Numbered from the stretch's first letter, positions 15,553 to 24,672 are shown. The stretch is DNA of 31,639 nucleotides from JBEATZ01 sp041178545 (GCA_041178545.1 JBEGVB010000123.1:1-31639); one strand, 5' to 3'. Program-made: numbers and translations. Notes: generated by a model not told the origin, from the letters alone.

Positions 15553-18423
15553 TCAGCGCTTCTTGCCGGCAGCCTGCTTCGCAACCGACCTGCGGGTCGG
15601 TGCAGGCTCCTGCGCGATCGCGGCCTGCGCAGCGGCCAGGCGCGCGACGGGGATGCGGAACGGCGAGCACGACACGTAGTCGAGGCCGATCTCGTGGCAG
15701 AAGGCGATCGAGCGCGGGTCCCCACCGTGTTCCCCGCAGATGCCGAGGTCGATGTCGGGCCGCGTCATGCTGGCCTTCTGGATCGCCATGACCATCAGCT
15801 GGCCGACCCCGTCTCGGTCGATCGTCGCAAAGGGATTGTCCTTGAGGATGCCCTTCTGCAGGTACTCGGTCAGGAACCCGGTCTCGGCGTCGTCGCGCGA
15901 GATGCCGAAGGTCGTCTGCGTGAGGTCGTTGGTGCCGAACGAGAAGAACTCGGCGAACTCGGCAATGCGGTCGGCGACCACGGCAGCGCGTGGGATCTCG
16001 ATCATGGTGCCGAACTGGTACGGGATCCTGGCCCCGCGCTCCTTCATCACGGCCTTGGCCTCCTCGACCAGGATCGCGCGCTCCACCTTGAGCTCCTCGG
16101 CAGTGGTGGTGAGCGGGATCATGACCTTGGGCATCACCTTGATGCCCTTGGCCGTGCAGTCGCATGCGGCCTCGAAGATCGCGCGCACCTGCATGCGCAC
16201 GAGGTCGGGCATGTGGATGCCGAGGCGAACGCCGCGCAGTCCCAGCATCGGGTTCTCCTCGCGCAGCTCGTCGACCTTGCCCAGCATCCGCTTGTGCTCG
16301 GCAAGGTCCTCGTTCATGGCCTTGGAGCCATGGTCCTTGTCGAGCTCGATGCGGACCTCGAGCTCGCGGGTCTCGCCCAGCAACTTGTCGTGGTTGGGCA
16401 GGAACTCGTGCAGCGGCGGGTCGATCAGCCGGATGGTGACCGGCAGACCGTCCATCGCCTTGAACAGGCCGGCAAAGTCGCTGCGCTGCATCGGCAGCAG
16501 CCTGGCGAGGTGCTGCGCGCGCTCGGCCTCGTCCTTGGCGAGGATCATCGCCTGCACGATGGGCAGGCGCTCCGACTCGAAGAACATGTGCTCCGTGCGG
16601 CACAGGCCGATGCCCTGCGCACCGAACCTGCGCGCACGCTCGGCGTCGCGCGGGTAGTCCGCATTGGCCCACACGCCGAGCCGCCGCTCTGCATCCGCCC
16701 ACGCGAGCAGCTGGAGCAGGTGCTTGTCGGCAACGTCGGGCACGACGGTCTCCAGCTTGCCGCGGAACACCTCGCCCGAGGCGCCGTCGATGGAGACCCA
16801 GTCGCCCTCCTCCACCACGAGGCCGCCCGGGCCACGCAGGCAGCGGTTGGCGAGGTCCACGTCCAGGGACAGCACGCCCACCACCGCAGGCTTGCCGAAC
16901 TGGCGCGCGACGAGGGCCGCATGGCTGGTCCTGCCGCCGCGACACGTCACCACGCCCTCCGCAGCCAGGATGCCGTGCACGTCGTCGGGCTTGGTCTCGG
17001 GCCGCACGAGGATCACCTTGCGCTTGTCCTGCAGCGCCCAGCGCTCCGCGGTGTCCGCGTCCAGGGCGACCTGCCCGATGGCTGCGCCCGGCGAGACGTT
17101 GAGGCCGCTCGCCAGCAGTTGGCCGGATGCCTTGGCTGCAGCCCGCTTGTCGGCGTCGAACTGCGGGTGCAGGAAGTAGTCGACGTGCTCCGTGCTCACC
17201 CGCACCAGGGCCTCCTGACGCGTGATGCGCTTCTCGTTGGCAAGGTCGACGGCGATGCGGATGGCCGCCTGTGCCGTGCGCTTTGCATTGCGCGTCTGCA
17301 GCATCCAGAGCCTGCCCTGCTCGATGGTGAACTCGATGTCCTGCACCTCGCGGTAGTGGTCCTCCAGCTTCCTTGCGATGCGCTGCAGCTCCTTCCACTG
17401 CTTCGGGAGCAGCTTGCCCATCTGGGCCACCGGCAGTGTCGTGCGGGTGCCAGACACCACGTCCTCGCCCTGGGCGTTGACCAGGAAGTCGCCCTCGATC
17501 TCCTTCTCACCGGTGCTCACGTTGCGGGTCGTGGCCACGCCGGTCCCCGAGTTGGAGCCCAGGTTGCCGAACACCATGGCGACGACGTTGACGGCCGTGC
17601 CGAGGTCGTGCGGGATGCCAGCCGCATTGCGGTAGTCGCGGGCGCGCTTGCCGTTCCAAGAGCGGAAGACGGCCATCACGGCGAGCCGCAGCTGCTCGAC
17701 CGGCTCGGTGGGGAACTCGGTGCCCGACTGCGCCTTCACCACCTCGCGGAACCGCCTGGTGAGGTCGCGCAGCACGGCGGCCGGCAGCTCGCTGTCGCTG
17801 GTGACACCGTGCTCCTTGCGCGCCTTGGCCAGCAGGTGCTCGAAGTGCTCGTCGGCGACGCCCAGCACCACGCGACCGTACATCTGCACGAGTCGACGGT
17901 GGGCGTCCCATGCAAAGCGTTCGTCCCCGCTGAGCTTCGCCATCGCCTCGGCAACGGCATCGTTCATGCCAAGGTTGAGGACGGTGTCCATCATGCCCGG
18001 CATCGAGAACTTGGCGCCGGAGCGGCAGGAGACCAGCAGCGGGTTGCGCGGGTCGCCGAACCTTCGGCCCATCGCGCGCTCGGTCGCCGCCAGCGCGGCA
18101 AGCACCTGTTCCCACATCCCTGCCGGGAACTCCCCGCCTGCGCCGAGGAACGCATTGCATGCTGCGGTGGTCACCACGAAGCCGGGCGGCACCGGCAGGC
18201 CGAGCCGCGTCATCTCCGCGAGGTTGGCACCCTTGCCGCCGAGCAGCGCCTTCAGCCCCTCGAAGTCGCCCGCGGCCTTCAGTGCCTTCTGGATCTCGTC
18301 GAACCGGTAGACGTGCTGCACCGACTTGCCGCGGTCCTTGCGGACGAGGAGGGTGGCGGGCTTGCCGGCACGGGGCCTGGTGCGGGGACGGGGAGGAACA
18401 GCGAGGGATGCGGCAGGTGTCAT
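15553..18423 (-). CDS. ppdK: Pyruvate, phosphate dikinase
   Basis: A 956-aa protein that interconverts pyruvate, ATP and phosphate with phosphoenolpyruvate, AMP and pyrophosphate. The N-terminal ATP-grasp domain contains GGKGANLAEM, SGAKFSMPGMMDTVLNLG and NSGTGVATTRN. The central swivelling domain has the phospho-accepting His501 in GGRTSHAALVAR. The C-terminal PEP-binding barrel has GLCRTEHMFF, FGTNDLTQTTFG and GICGEHGGDP with the catalytic Cys896. The ATG at 18423 gives a basic Pro/Arg-rich extension of about 35 residues before the family's usual start; a GTG at 18321 would give the standard N-terminus. It is divergent from argS and probably co-transcribed with the lipoprotein gene. Confidence 0.96.
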   Translation of the reverse strand: MTPAASLAVPPRPRTRPRAGKPATLLVRKDRGKSVQHVYRFDEIQKALKAAGDFEGLKALLGGKGANLAEMTRLGLPVPPGFVVTTAACNAFLGAGGEFPAGMWEQVLAALAATERAMGRRFGDPRNPLLVSCRSGAKFSMPGMMDTVLNLGMNDAVAEAMAKLSGDERFAWDAHRRLVQMYGRVVLGVADEHFEHLLAKARKEHGVTSDSELPAAVLRDLTRRFREVVKAQSGTEFPTEPVEQLRLAVMAVFRSWNGKRARDYRNAAGIPHDLGTAVNVVAMVFGNLGSNSGTGVATTRNVSTGEKEIEGDFLVNAQGEDVVSGTRTTLPVAQMGKLLPKQWKELQRIARKLEDHYREVQDIEFTIEQGRLWMLQTRNAKRTAQAAIRIAVDLANEKRITRQEALVRVSTEHVDYFLHPQFDADKRAAAKASGQLLASGLNVSPGAAIGQVALDADTAERWALQDKRKVILVRPETKPDDVHGILAAEGVVTCRGGRTSHAALVARQFGKPAVVGVLSLDVDLANRCLRGPGGLVVEEGDWVSIDGASGEVFRGKLETVVPDVADKHLLQLLAWADAERRLGVWANADYPRDAERARRFGAQGIGLCRTEHMFFESERLPIVQAMILAKDEAERAQHLARLLPMQRSDFAGLFKAMDGLPVTIRLIDPPLHEFLPNHDKLLGETRELEVRIELDKDHGSKAMNEDLAEHKRMLGKVDELREENPMLGLRGVRLGIHMPDLVRMQVRAIFEAACDCTAKGIKVMPKVMIPLTTTAEELKVERAILVEEAKAVMKERGARIPYQFGTMIEIPRAAVVADRIAEFAEFFSFGTNDLTQTTFGISRDDAETGFLTEYLQKGILKDNPFATIDRDGVGQLMVMAIQKASMTRPDIDLGICGEHGGDPRSIAFCHEIGLDYVSCSPFRIPVARLAAAQAAIAQEPAPTRRSVAKQAAGKKR

Positions 18424-18598
18424 GGCTGGCCTTGGGCTGGGTCCGCAGCACAGGTGCGCGGGCGATCCATGTCCCGATGTTCCCGAGGCAGCCTTCCCGA
18501 GGTGATTCGCACTACGGGGTAGACGGCGGCCGCAGTTGGGGGTGCCGCCCGCCAGCGGCCCCGCCGACACGGCGCATCGATCCCGGAGCCCTGCGGGG

Positions 18599-18604
18599 TA
18601 TCCT
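18599..18604 (+). promoter_or_regulatory. Candidate -10 box for argS
   Basis: TATCCT lies about 28 bases before the GTG start of argS in the divergent spacer shared with the dikinase gene (18424-18632). No matching -35 hexamer and no ribosome-binding site are visible. Confidence 0.3.
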
Positions 18605-18632
18605 GCCCGCCCTTCCAAGCGCCCCCACCACC

Positions 18633-20363
18633 GTGACCGAACTCCAGAGCCACCTGCGTGCGCGGGCCCTCGCGGCCCTCCAGACCCTCGGCATCCCTCG
18701 CGAACAGGCGGAACCCGCCCTGCGGCTGGAGCCCCCCAAGAACCGCGAGCACGGCGACGTGGCGCTCGGCGCCTTCCAGCTGGCCAAGGCCGCGGGCATG
18801 GCACCCCCTGCCATGGCGGCCAAGCTCGCCGAGGCCATCCAGCCCGACGACGTGGTCGAGCAGGCCACGGCTGCGGGGCCGTTCGTCAACTTCCGCTTCC
18901 GCCGCAGCGCGCTGGCCCGCGACGTGCTCGGTGCCGTGCAGGCGGGGCGCGCCCCCTACGGACCGGCCCCCGCATCCGGCGATGCGGTGGTCATCGACTT
19001 CAGTTCACCCAACATCGCCAAGCCGTTCCACATCGGGCACATGCGCAGCACGGTGATCGGCAACGCCCTCTGCCGCATCCACCGCCACCTCGGCGCGCGC
19101 GTGGTGGGCGTCAACCACCTTGGCGACTGGGGCATGCCCTTCGCCAAGATGATGACCGCCTACATGCACTGGGGCGACGAGGCGGAGCTGCACAAGGCGC
19201 CGATGCGCTACATGTTCGAGCTCTACAAGCGCTACTCGGCGGCGGCCAAGGAGGACCCGGCCCTCGACGAAGAGGCGGCGCGTCACTTCCAGGCGCTCGA
19301 GTCCGGCGCGGACAACGCCGAACGGCGCATGTGGCAGTTCCTGCGCGACGAGTCGCTCAAGGCCTTCCAGGGCCCCTACAACCGGCTGGGGGTCACCTTC
19401 GACGCCATCACCGGCGAGTCGTTCTTCGAGGACCGCATGGAGCCTGCGATGCAGCGCGTCGCGAAGGCTGGCGTGCTGGAGACGAGCGAGGGTGCCGAGG
19501 TGGTCTGGCTCAAGGAGCTCGGCATCAAGGAGCCGTGCATCCTGCGCAAGAGCGACGGCACCACCCTCTACCACACGCGCGACCTCGCAGCCGTCTACTG
19601 GCGCGAGGAGCAGTACCGGCCCGCGCGGATCCTCTACGTGGTGGGCGCCGAGCAGAAGCTGCACTTCGACCAGCTCAAGGGCGTCCTCACCAGGATGAAG
19701 GAGCCAGTGGCCGCAGCCGTCGAGCACGTGCCCTTCGGCCTCGTGCTGAGCAAGAACGCCGAGGGCAAGTGGGAGAAGTTCGCGTCGCGCGCAGGCAACG
19801 CAGTGTTTCTCGACGAGATCCTCGACGAGTCCGTCGCCAAGGTGCGCCAGATCATTGCCGAGAAGAACCCCGACCTGGAGGACAAGGACCTCGTTGCGGA
19901 GCAGGTGGGCGTGAGCGCCATCGTCTTCAACGACCTGCGCCACTCGCGCATCAAGGACGTGAAGTTCGACTGGGAGGCCATGCTCAACTTCGAGGGCGAG
20001 ACCGGTCCCTACGTGCAGTACGCCGTTGCGCGCCTTGCCTCGATCCTGCGCAAGGCTGGCACCCCGGTGCCCGACCCGGCAACCGTTGATGCCTCGCTGC
20101 TGGCCGATGCCGAGCGGGTGCTGCTCACCATGCTGGACTTCGACGGCGTGGTGCGCCGTGCTGCCGAGCAGAGCGAGCCCAGCATCGTCACGGGGTTCAC
20201 CATCGCGCTCGCAGGCGAGATCCATGCCTACCTGCGCGACCACCACGTCCTCGGCGCCGAGCCGCGGCTGCGCGACGCGAGGTTGCTGCTGGTCGACGCA
20301 GCCCGGAGGCTGCTGGTGACCGCACTCGACCTGCTGGGCATCCCCGCCCCCGAACGCATGTGA
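18633..20363 (+). CDS. argS: Arginyl-tRNA synthetase
   Basis: A 576-aa class I aminoacyl-tRNA synthetase that charges tRNA-Arg. The N-terminal additional domain (about 1-95) recognises the tRNA D-loop. The catalytic core begins with DFSSPNIAKPFHIGH containing the HIGH signature (133-136), followed by NHLGDWGMPFAKM. The KMSK loop is replaced, as usual in this enzyme, by a divergent LVLSKNAEGKWEK segment. The C-terminal anticodon-binding helical domain includes YVQYAVARLASILRK. The length is normal. The start is GTG at 18633, chosen because family similarity (TELQSHLRARALAAL) begins there and no ATG lies close. The patatin gene follows after 65 bases. Confidence 0.97.
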   Translation: MTELQSHLRARALAALQTLGIPREQAEPALRLEPPKNREHGDVALGAFQLAKAAGMAPPAMAAKLAEAIQPDDVVEQATAAGPFVNFRFRRSALARDVLGAVQAGRAPYGPAPASGDAVVIDFSSPNIAKPFHIGHMRSTVIGNALCRIHRHLGARVVGVNHLGDWGMPFAKMMTAYMHWGDEAELHKAPMRYMFELYKRYSAAAKEDPALDEEAARHFQALESGADNAERRMWQFLRDESLKAFQGPYNRLGVTFDAITGESFFEDRMEPAMQRVAKAGVLETSEGAEVVWLKELGIKEPCILRKSDGTTLYHTRDLAAVYWREEQYRPARILYVVGAEQKLHFDQLKGVLTRMKEPVAAAVEHVPFGLVLSKNAEGKWEKFASRAGNAVFLDEILDESVAKVRQIIAEKNPDLEDKDLVAEQVGVSAIVFNDLRHSRIKDVKFDWEAMLNFEGETGPYVQYAVARLASILRKAGTPVPDPATVDASLLADAERVLLTMLDFDGVVRRAAEQSEPSIVTGFTIALAGEIHAYLRDHHVLGAEPRLRDARLLLVDAARRLLVTALDLLGIPAPERM

Positions 20364-20428
20364 GGTCCGTGCAGCCGAGTCGCGCAGATGCGGCTTGGCT
20401 GCCGGGTCCTGCCGGGCAAGATGACCAC

Positions 20429-22654
20429 ATGCGGATCCGTCTCCCTGGCTCGCTGACCGGTTCCCTCCTCGCACTCGCCACCACCATGCTCTCCCTCGCC
20501 GGGGGCCTGCTGGCGCAGGAGGCGGAGCAGCCGAAGCCACAGCGCCCGCGCATCGGCGTGGTTCTGAGCGGCGGCGGCGCGCGCGGCGCGGCGCACGTGG
20601 GCGTGCTGCGCGTCCTGGAGGACCTGCGCATCCCGGTGGACTTCGTGACCGGCACCAGCATGGGTTCCGTCGTGGCCGGCCTCTATGCGTACGGACTGTC
20701 CCCGCGCGACATCGAGGTCCAGCTCACGCGCGAGGGATCGACGCTCGACTGGGACTACCTGCTGAGCGACGGCAGCGAGCGACGCGACCGCAGCTTCCGC
20801 CGCAAGCAGGACGACCGCGGCTACCTCACGGAAATCAGGGTGGGCTTCCGCAACGGCAGGCTCGCGCTGCCCAAGGGGCTGCTGCAGGGCCAGAACCTCG
20901 AGACCGAGCTGCGCTTCCTGACCATGGAAGCACACGACCTCAAGAGCTTCGACGAGCTGCCGATCCCGTTCCGTGCGGTGGCCTGCGACATCGCCAACGG
21001 TCGCGAGGTGGTGCTCGACAAGGGCAACCTCGCGACTGCGATGCGCGCGAGCATGTCGATCCCCGCGATCTTCGAGCCCATCCGCATCGACGGGAAGGAA
21101 CTGGTGGACGGCGGGCTCGTGCAGAACCTGCCGGTCGAACTGTGCCGCAGCATGGGAGCCGACGTGCTCATCGTCATCGACATCGGCACGCCACTGGCGG
21201 AGCGCGAGGCGATCCGCGACGTGCTGGGCGTGACGGCGCAGATGATCACGATCCTCACGCAACAGAACGTCGACCGTGCGATGAAGCAGATCCGCGACAC
21301 GGACACGTTCCTGCAACCGGACCTCGGCGACATGTCGTCCGCGGACTTCTCCCGGGCAGCCGATGCGATCCTGATGGGCGAGAAGGCCGCACGCGGCATC
21401 GCCGGCAGGCTCGCGCAGTACTCGGTGGACGAGACGCAGTACGCAGGATGGCTGGCGAAGCAGCGCCGCAGGCCGCTCGACCCACCCCGCATCCGCGACA
21501 TCGACCTGCAGAACGACTCCACGCTCGGTGACGACATGCTGGAGGCGCGGTTGCGGGTGAAGGAAGGCGACGTGATCGACGTCGAGCACTTCCGCCGCGA
21601 CATCCAGAACATCTACGGACTCGGCGACTTCGACGAGGTGAGCTTCAGCCTGCGGAACTGGAAGGACGGCGAGGCGGACCTGGAGATCGACGCCGACGAA
21701 CGCCGCTGGGGCCCCAACTACATCCGCATGGGCGTCCTGATGTACACCGACTTCGACGGCGAGAGCCGCTTCGACATCGGCGTGCAGTACACGTCGCGAG
21801 CGATCAACTCGCTGGGCGCGGAGTGGCGCAACGACATCCAGGTCGGCACCGCAAACAGCTACACGACCGAGTTCTACCAGCCGCTCGACGTGCGCGGCCG
21901 TTTCTTCGTCGCGCCCGCGTTGGGTGCCGGCATCCGGCCGTTCCGCTTCTACCAAGGCGACTCGCTGGTGGCTGCTGGCGACACCAACTCGCTCTCGGGC
22001 AGCTTCGACGTCGGCATGACGCTCGCGCGCTGGGGCGAGCTGCGCCTCGGCGTCGACCGCAGCTACGGCGACTACGACGTGGAGATCACCACCAGCGCCG
22101 TGTCCAACAGCAACTTCGACGACGGCGCCACCCACGTGCAGCTGCAGTACGACACGCTCGACAAGGCCTCGGTGCCGACCGAGGGAACCGCAGCCGCTGC
22201 CGTGTGGCGCACGGGCATGCCGGAACTCGGTTCGGACCTGCGGTACGACCAGGTGCAGTTGTCGGGGGTCAAGTTCTTCACCTTCGGCCAGACCACGATC
22301 TTCCCGTTGGCGCGCATTCAGGTCGTCACGGACGGCGAAGTCGGCTTCCAGAACCTCGGCCTCATCGGCGGCCTGTTCCGCCTGAGCGGCCTGCCCATCG
22401 ACTCGCGCGGCGACCAGAACTCAGGGGTGGTGACGTTGGGCATGCGCCAGATGCTGTACACGCGGGTGTTCCTCGGCGCCTCCATCGAGGCCGGCAACGT
22501 GTGGTCGACTCGCGACGAGGTGTTCGACTCCAACATCGTGTCGTGGAGCCTCCATGGCGGTGTGGACACACCTGCGGGCCCGCTCTACGTGGGGGCGGGC
22601 TTCACCGACGAGGGCGATGCGGCCGCGTTCCTGTTCCTGGGCGAGATCTTCTGA
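20429..22654 (+). CDS. Patatin-like phospholipase fused to Omp85-type outer-membrane barrel (PlpD-like, type Vd)
   Basis: A 741-aa protein of the size of PlpD. A Sec signal peptide (1-30, ending LLAQ) is followed by a patatin lipase domain (about 40-330) with the oxyanion loop SGGGARG (47-53), nucleophile Ser77 in GTSMG and catalytic Asp227 in VDGGLVQNLP. A POTRA-like segment (about 350-420) leads to a beta-rich C-terminal half (about 420-741) with alternating aromatic strands and a final phenylalanine (GEIF), as in Omp85 barrels. In PlpD, such proteins place a phospholipase at the cell surface or release it. Here it may remodel outer membranes or attack other cells; which is unknown. ATG at 20429 begins the signal peptide directly. 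Confidence 0.92.
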   Translation: MRIRLPGSLTGSLLALATTMLSLAGGLLAQEAEQPKPQRPRIGVVLSGGGARGAAHVGVLRVLEDLRIPVDFVTGTSMGSVVAGLYAYGLSPRDIEVQLTREGSTLDWDYLLSDGSERRDRSFRRKQDDRGYLTEIRVGFRNGRLALPKGLLQGQNLETELRFLTMEAHDLKSFDELPIPFRAVACDIANGREVVLDKGNLATAMRASMSIPAIFEPIRIDGKELVDGGLVQNLPVELCRSMGADVLIVIDIGTPLAEREAIRDVLGVTAQMITILTQQNVDRAMKQIRDTDTFLQPDLGDMSSADFSRAADAILMGEKAARGIAGRLAQYSVDETQYAGWLAKQRRRPLDPPRIRDIDLQNDSTLGDDMLEARLRVKEGDVIDVEHFRRDIQNIYGLGDFDEVSFSLRNWKDGEADLEIDADERRWGPNYIRMGVLMYTDFDGESRFDIGVQYTSRAINSLGAEWRNDIQVGTANSYTTEFYQPLDVRGRFFVAPALGAGIRPFRFYQGDSLVAAGDTNSLSGSFDVGMTLARWGELRLGVDRSYGDYDVEITTSAVSNSNFDDGATHVQLQYDTLDKASVPTEGTAAAAVWRTGMPELGSDLRYDQVQLSGVKFFTFGQTTIFPLARIQVVTDGEVGFQNLGLIGGLFRLSGLPIDSRGDQNSGVVTLGMRQMLYTRVFLGASIEAGNVWSTRDEVFDSNIVSWSLHGGVDTPAGPLYVGAGFTDEGDAAAFLFLGEIF

Positions 22655-22712
22655 AGCAGGCCACGGGACGCATGGACAGCAGCTGGCCGAGGGGACACCA
22701 TGGCCTGCTGCC

Positions 22713-23225
22713 ATGGACCTGACCCGCTACCTCCGCGACGTCCCGGACTTCCCCAAGAAGGGCATCCTCTTCAAGGACATCACGCCGCTGCTCGCCGAGC
22801 CCAAGGCGCTTGGTGCCGCCATCGACCGGATGGCTGCCTTCGACTGGGGTCGCGTCGACAAGGTTGCTGCGATCGAGTCGCGTGGGTTCCTGTTCGGCGT
22901 CCCGTTGGCGATGCGGCTGCAGTGTGGGTTCGTCCCGATCCGCAAGCCGAACAAGCTGCCGTGGAAGACGAACCGCGTGGAGTACGTGCTCGAGTACGGC
23001 ACCGATGCCGTCGAGATCCACCAGGATGCCGTGCACCCCGGGGAACGGGTGCTGGTGGTGGACGACGTGCTCGCCACCGGCGGCACGATGGGTGCGAGCT
23101 GCAAGCTCGTGGAGTCCTGCGGGGCCACGGTCCTCGGCTGCTGCTTCCTGGTGGAGCTGGCCTTCCTCCACGGTCGCAAGAAGTTGGGGGGCCACCGGAT
23201 CGAGTCCCTGATCCGCATCGACTGA
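22713..23225 (+). CDS. apt: Adenine phosphoribosyltransferase
   Basis: A 170-aa enzyme that salvages adenine with PRPP to make AMP. The N-terminus DVPDFPKKGILFKDITPLL is typical of Apt, as are AIESRGFLFG, the flexible loop region RKPNKLPWKT, EYVLEYGTDAVEIHQDA and the PRPP-binding motif VVDDVLATGG (Asp117/Asp118). Length matches the family. The ATG at 22713 was chosen because Apt similarity begins within five residues; an upstream extension of the frame has no support. It stands 58 bases after the patatin gene and is the last gene before the riboswitch leader. Confidence 0.97.
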   Translation: MDLTRYLRDVPDFPKKGILFKDITPLLAEPKALGAAIDRMAAFDWGRVDKVAAIESRGFLFGVPLAMRLQCGFVPIRKPNKLPWKTNRVEYVLEYGTDAVEIHQDAVHPGERVLVVDDVLATGGTMGASCKLVESCGATVLGCCFLVELAFLHGRKKLGGHRIESLIRID

Positions 23226-23455
23226 CGCAGGTGCGCCCGACCGCAAACGTCACGGGCAGCGCGGGGTCCCTGCGCCCCTCGCCAACGGACTTTCCACACC
23301 CCCATCCGGGGAAGACACGCCTTGAGCCCTGTCAATCAACGACTTCCGTCCGGACTTTAGTTTTTTCCAGAAACCAGTGAATCGGTCCGAGGCTCGGGAC
23401 GATCACTCCTCGCCGACCCACGGCACCTGCTCTTTCTTGTTCGGTACCCAATAGA
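23226..23455 (+). other. Gene-free region upstream of the riboswitch
   Basis: No reading frame, tRNA or known RNA was recognised in these 230 bases. They are less G+C-rich than their surroundings, with a T-run (23361-23366) and an imperfect hairpin near 23390-23410 (GTCCG/CGG-AC). The promoter for the riboswitch transcript should lie here, but no confident -35/-10 pair was found. The stretch ends with CAATAGAC, which overlaps the first bases of the aptamer's P1 stem. Confidence 0.5.
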
Positions 23456-23580
23456 CGCTTCTCGAAACGGCAAACCCGGCGAAAGCCGGCGACGCAAAGC
23501 CACAGGGCCTTCGGGGAGTTCCGCGCGACCCAACGGACGCACGGGACGATCCATGGCAGCCTGGCTACCGAAATGAAGCG
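23456..23580 (+). promoter_or_regulatory. Cyclic-di-GMP-I (GEMM-I) riboswitch aptamer
   Basis: The segment has the class I c-di-GMP riboswitch features in order: a closing P1 stem (CGCTTC 23456-23461 with GAAGCG 23575-23580), the conserved GGCAAACC (23469-23476), a P2 hairpin capped by a GAAA tetraloop (GCCGG partner arm), the invariant GACGCAAAGCC (23491-23501), a P3 arm that is longer than usual, and the 3' strand ATGGCAGCCTGGCTACCG (23553-23570). These elements bind the dinucleotide between P2 and P3, with the GAAA loop docking into its receptor. It lies 141 bases before a sigma-factor gene on the same strand, as expected of a leader control element. The motif order makes chance very unlikely; the ON/OFF direction cannot be read from sequence. 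Confidence 0.93.
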
Positions 23581-23619
23581 AGGGCAACGGTGCAGCAGCA
23601 CCCACCGCCCGAACCGACC

Positions 23620-23716
23620 TCTCCAGGTTGGGAGAAAGGGATCGCACCCCTTTCAGACGCGTCCTTGGAACCGTGTCCCGCCAGCACCCCGCTGGCCGTT
23701 CCCCTGACCCTGGAGA
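23620..23716 (+). promoter_or_regulatory. Candidate translational expression platform of the riboswitch
   Basis: TCTCCAGG (23620-23627) is perfectly complementary over eight bases to CCTGGAGA (23709-23716), which contains the GGAG ribosome-binding site of the sigma gene. The same TCTCC can instead pair with GGAGA at 23631-23635 in a local hairpin with a six-base loop, which would free the ribosome-binding site. Between them a further hairpin, GCCAGC/GCTGGC (23680-23696) within GGAAC/GTTCC (23667-23702), has no U-tract. This suggests control of translation rather than transcription termination. How ligand binding would bias the choice is not evident. Confidence 0.5.
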
Positions 23717-23721
23717 TTCTC

Positions 23722-24672
23722 ATGGCCCGCTCGTCCGCTGTCCGCTCGATCCCCCGCCCCGCCGCCAAGGCCGCTCCCAAGCTGGCCACCGCCAAGAAGG
23801 CCGCAGGCAAGTCGCAGTTGAAGGCAGTGAAGGCCCCGAAGGAGACCAAGACCGTCTCCGAGGTGATCCAGCCCGTGGTGGTCCCCGTGGTCGCCTCGCC
23901 CGCCACCGTCAGCGAGACCGAGCTCGCCAAGGTCTGGAAGACCTACAAGAAGACGCATGACGAGAACCTGCGCAACACGCTGATCGAGTACCACATGCCG
24001 ATCGTCCGCATGATCGCGGAGCGCGTGCTGCAGACGCTGCCGAAGTCGATCGAGCTGGACGACCTGGTGAGCGCCGGCACGTTCGGCCTGATGGACGCGA
24101 TCGACGGCTTCGACCTCGGCCGCGGCATCAAGTTCAAGACCTACTGCTCGACCCGCATCCGCGGCTCGATCCTCGACGAGCTGCGCTCGCAGGACTGGGT
24201 GCCCCGCCTCGTCCGTCTCAAGGCACACCGCCTGGAGCGCGCGACCCGCAAGCTCGAGGGTGAACTGGGCCGCTCGCCCACGCAGCCTGAGCTGGCCAAG
24301 GAGCTGGAACTCACGCTCGACGGCCTGCACGACCACCAGCTGGAGGCGAACGCCAAGACCATCTTCTCCCTCAGCGAGAAGTGGGACGACGCGGACGACG
24401 ACAGCGACATGGAGAAGATCGAGATCCTCGCCGACGACAAGTGCGAGAACCCGGTCGAGACCGTCCAGGGCCGCGACGCGCTGGATGCGATCACGCGCAA
24501 CCTCACCAAGAAGGAGCGCCTGATCGTGATCATGTACTACTACGAGGGCCTGACGATGCGCGAGATCGGCGAGATCATGGAGCTCACCGAGTCGCGCGTG
24601 TGCCAGATCCACAGCAACGTCATGGCCCGCCTCAAGGGCCAGCTCGACCGCGTGCAGCTGGAGGCCGTGTGA
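23722..24672 (+). CDS. Sigma-70 family sigma factor of FliA/WhiG type
   Basis: A 316-aa alternative sigma factor. Residues 1-65 are an unusual Lys/Ala/Pro/Val-rich extension. Region 2 (about 80-155) contains NTLIEYHMPIVRMIAERV, the core-binding DLVSAGTFGLMDAIDGFD and the -10-reading KFKTYCSTRIRGSILDELR followed by DWVPR, which is characteristic of the sigma-28 group. Region 3 follows (165-220), then an acidic insert DDADDDSDMEK, and region 4 with a helix-turn-helix (about 279-300) for the -35 element. GGAG six bases before the ATG fixes the start. It is the first gene behind the c-di-GMP riboswitch, and its stop overlaps the next gene's GTG. In other bacteria this group governs motility or development; no flagellar gene lies in this window. 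Confidence 0.93.
   Translation: MARSSAVRSIPRPAAKAAPKLATAKKAAGKSQLKAVKAPKETKTVSEVIQPVVVPVVASPATVSETELAKVWKTYKKTHDENLRNTLIEYHMPIVRMIAERVLQTLPKSIELDDLVSAGTFGLMDAIDGFDLGRGIKFKTYCSTRIRGSILDELRSQDWVPRLVRLKAHRLERATRKLEGELGRSPTQPELAKELELTLDGLHDHQLEANAKTIFSLSEKWDDADDDSDMEKIEILADDKCENPVETVQGRDALDAITRNLTKKERLIVIMYYYEGLTMREIGEIMELTESRVCQIHSNVMARLKGQLDRVQLEAV

Noticed and set aside
15694..18522. A 942-codon open frame on the plus strand opposite the dikinase gene
   Set aside because: It is the antisense shadow of a high-G+C gene; its translation is low-complexity His/Leu/Arg/Ala with no family motif, while the opposite strand encodes a complete dikinase.
19740..19800. Missing KMSK motif in arginyl-tRNA synthetase as a possible defect
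   Set aside because: Most bacterial ArgRS lack a canonical KMSK; the segment here is normal for the family.
23350..23370. T-run after GTCCGGAC as a terminator for apt
   Set aside because: The palindrome has no loop and is too far from the T-run to make a credible intrinsic terminator.
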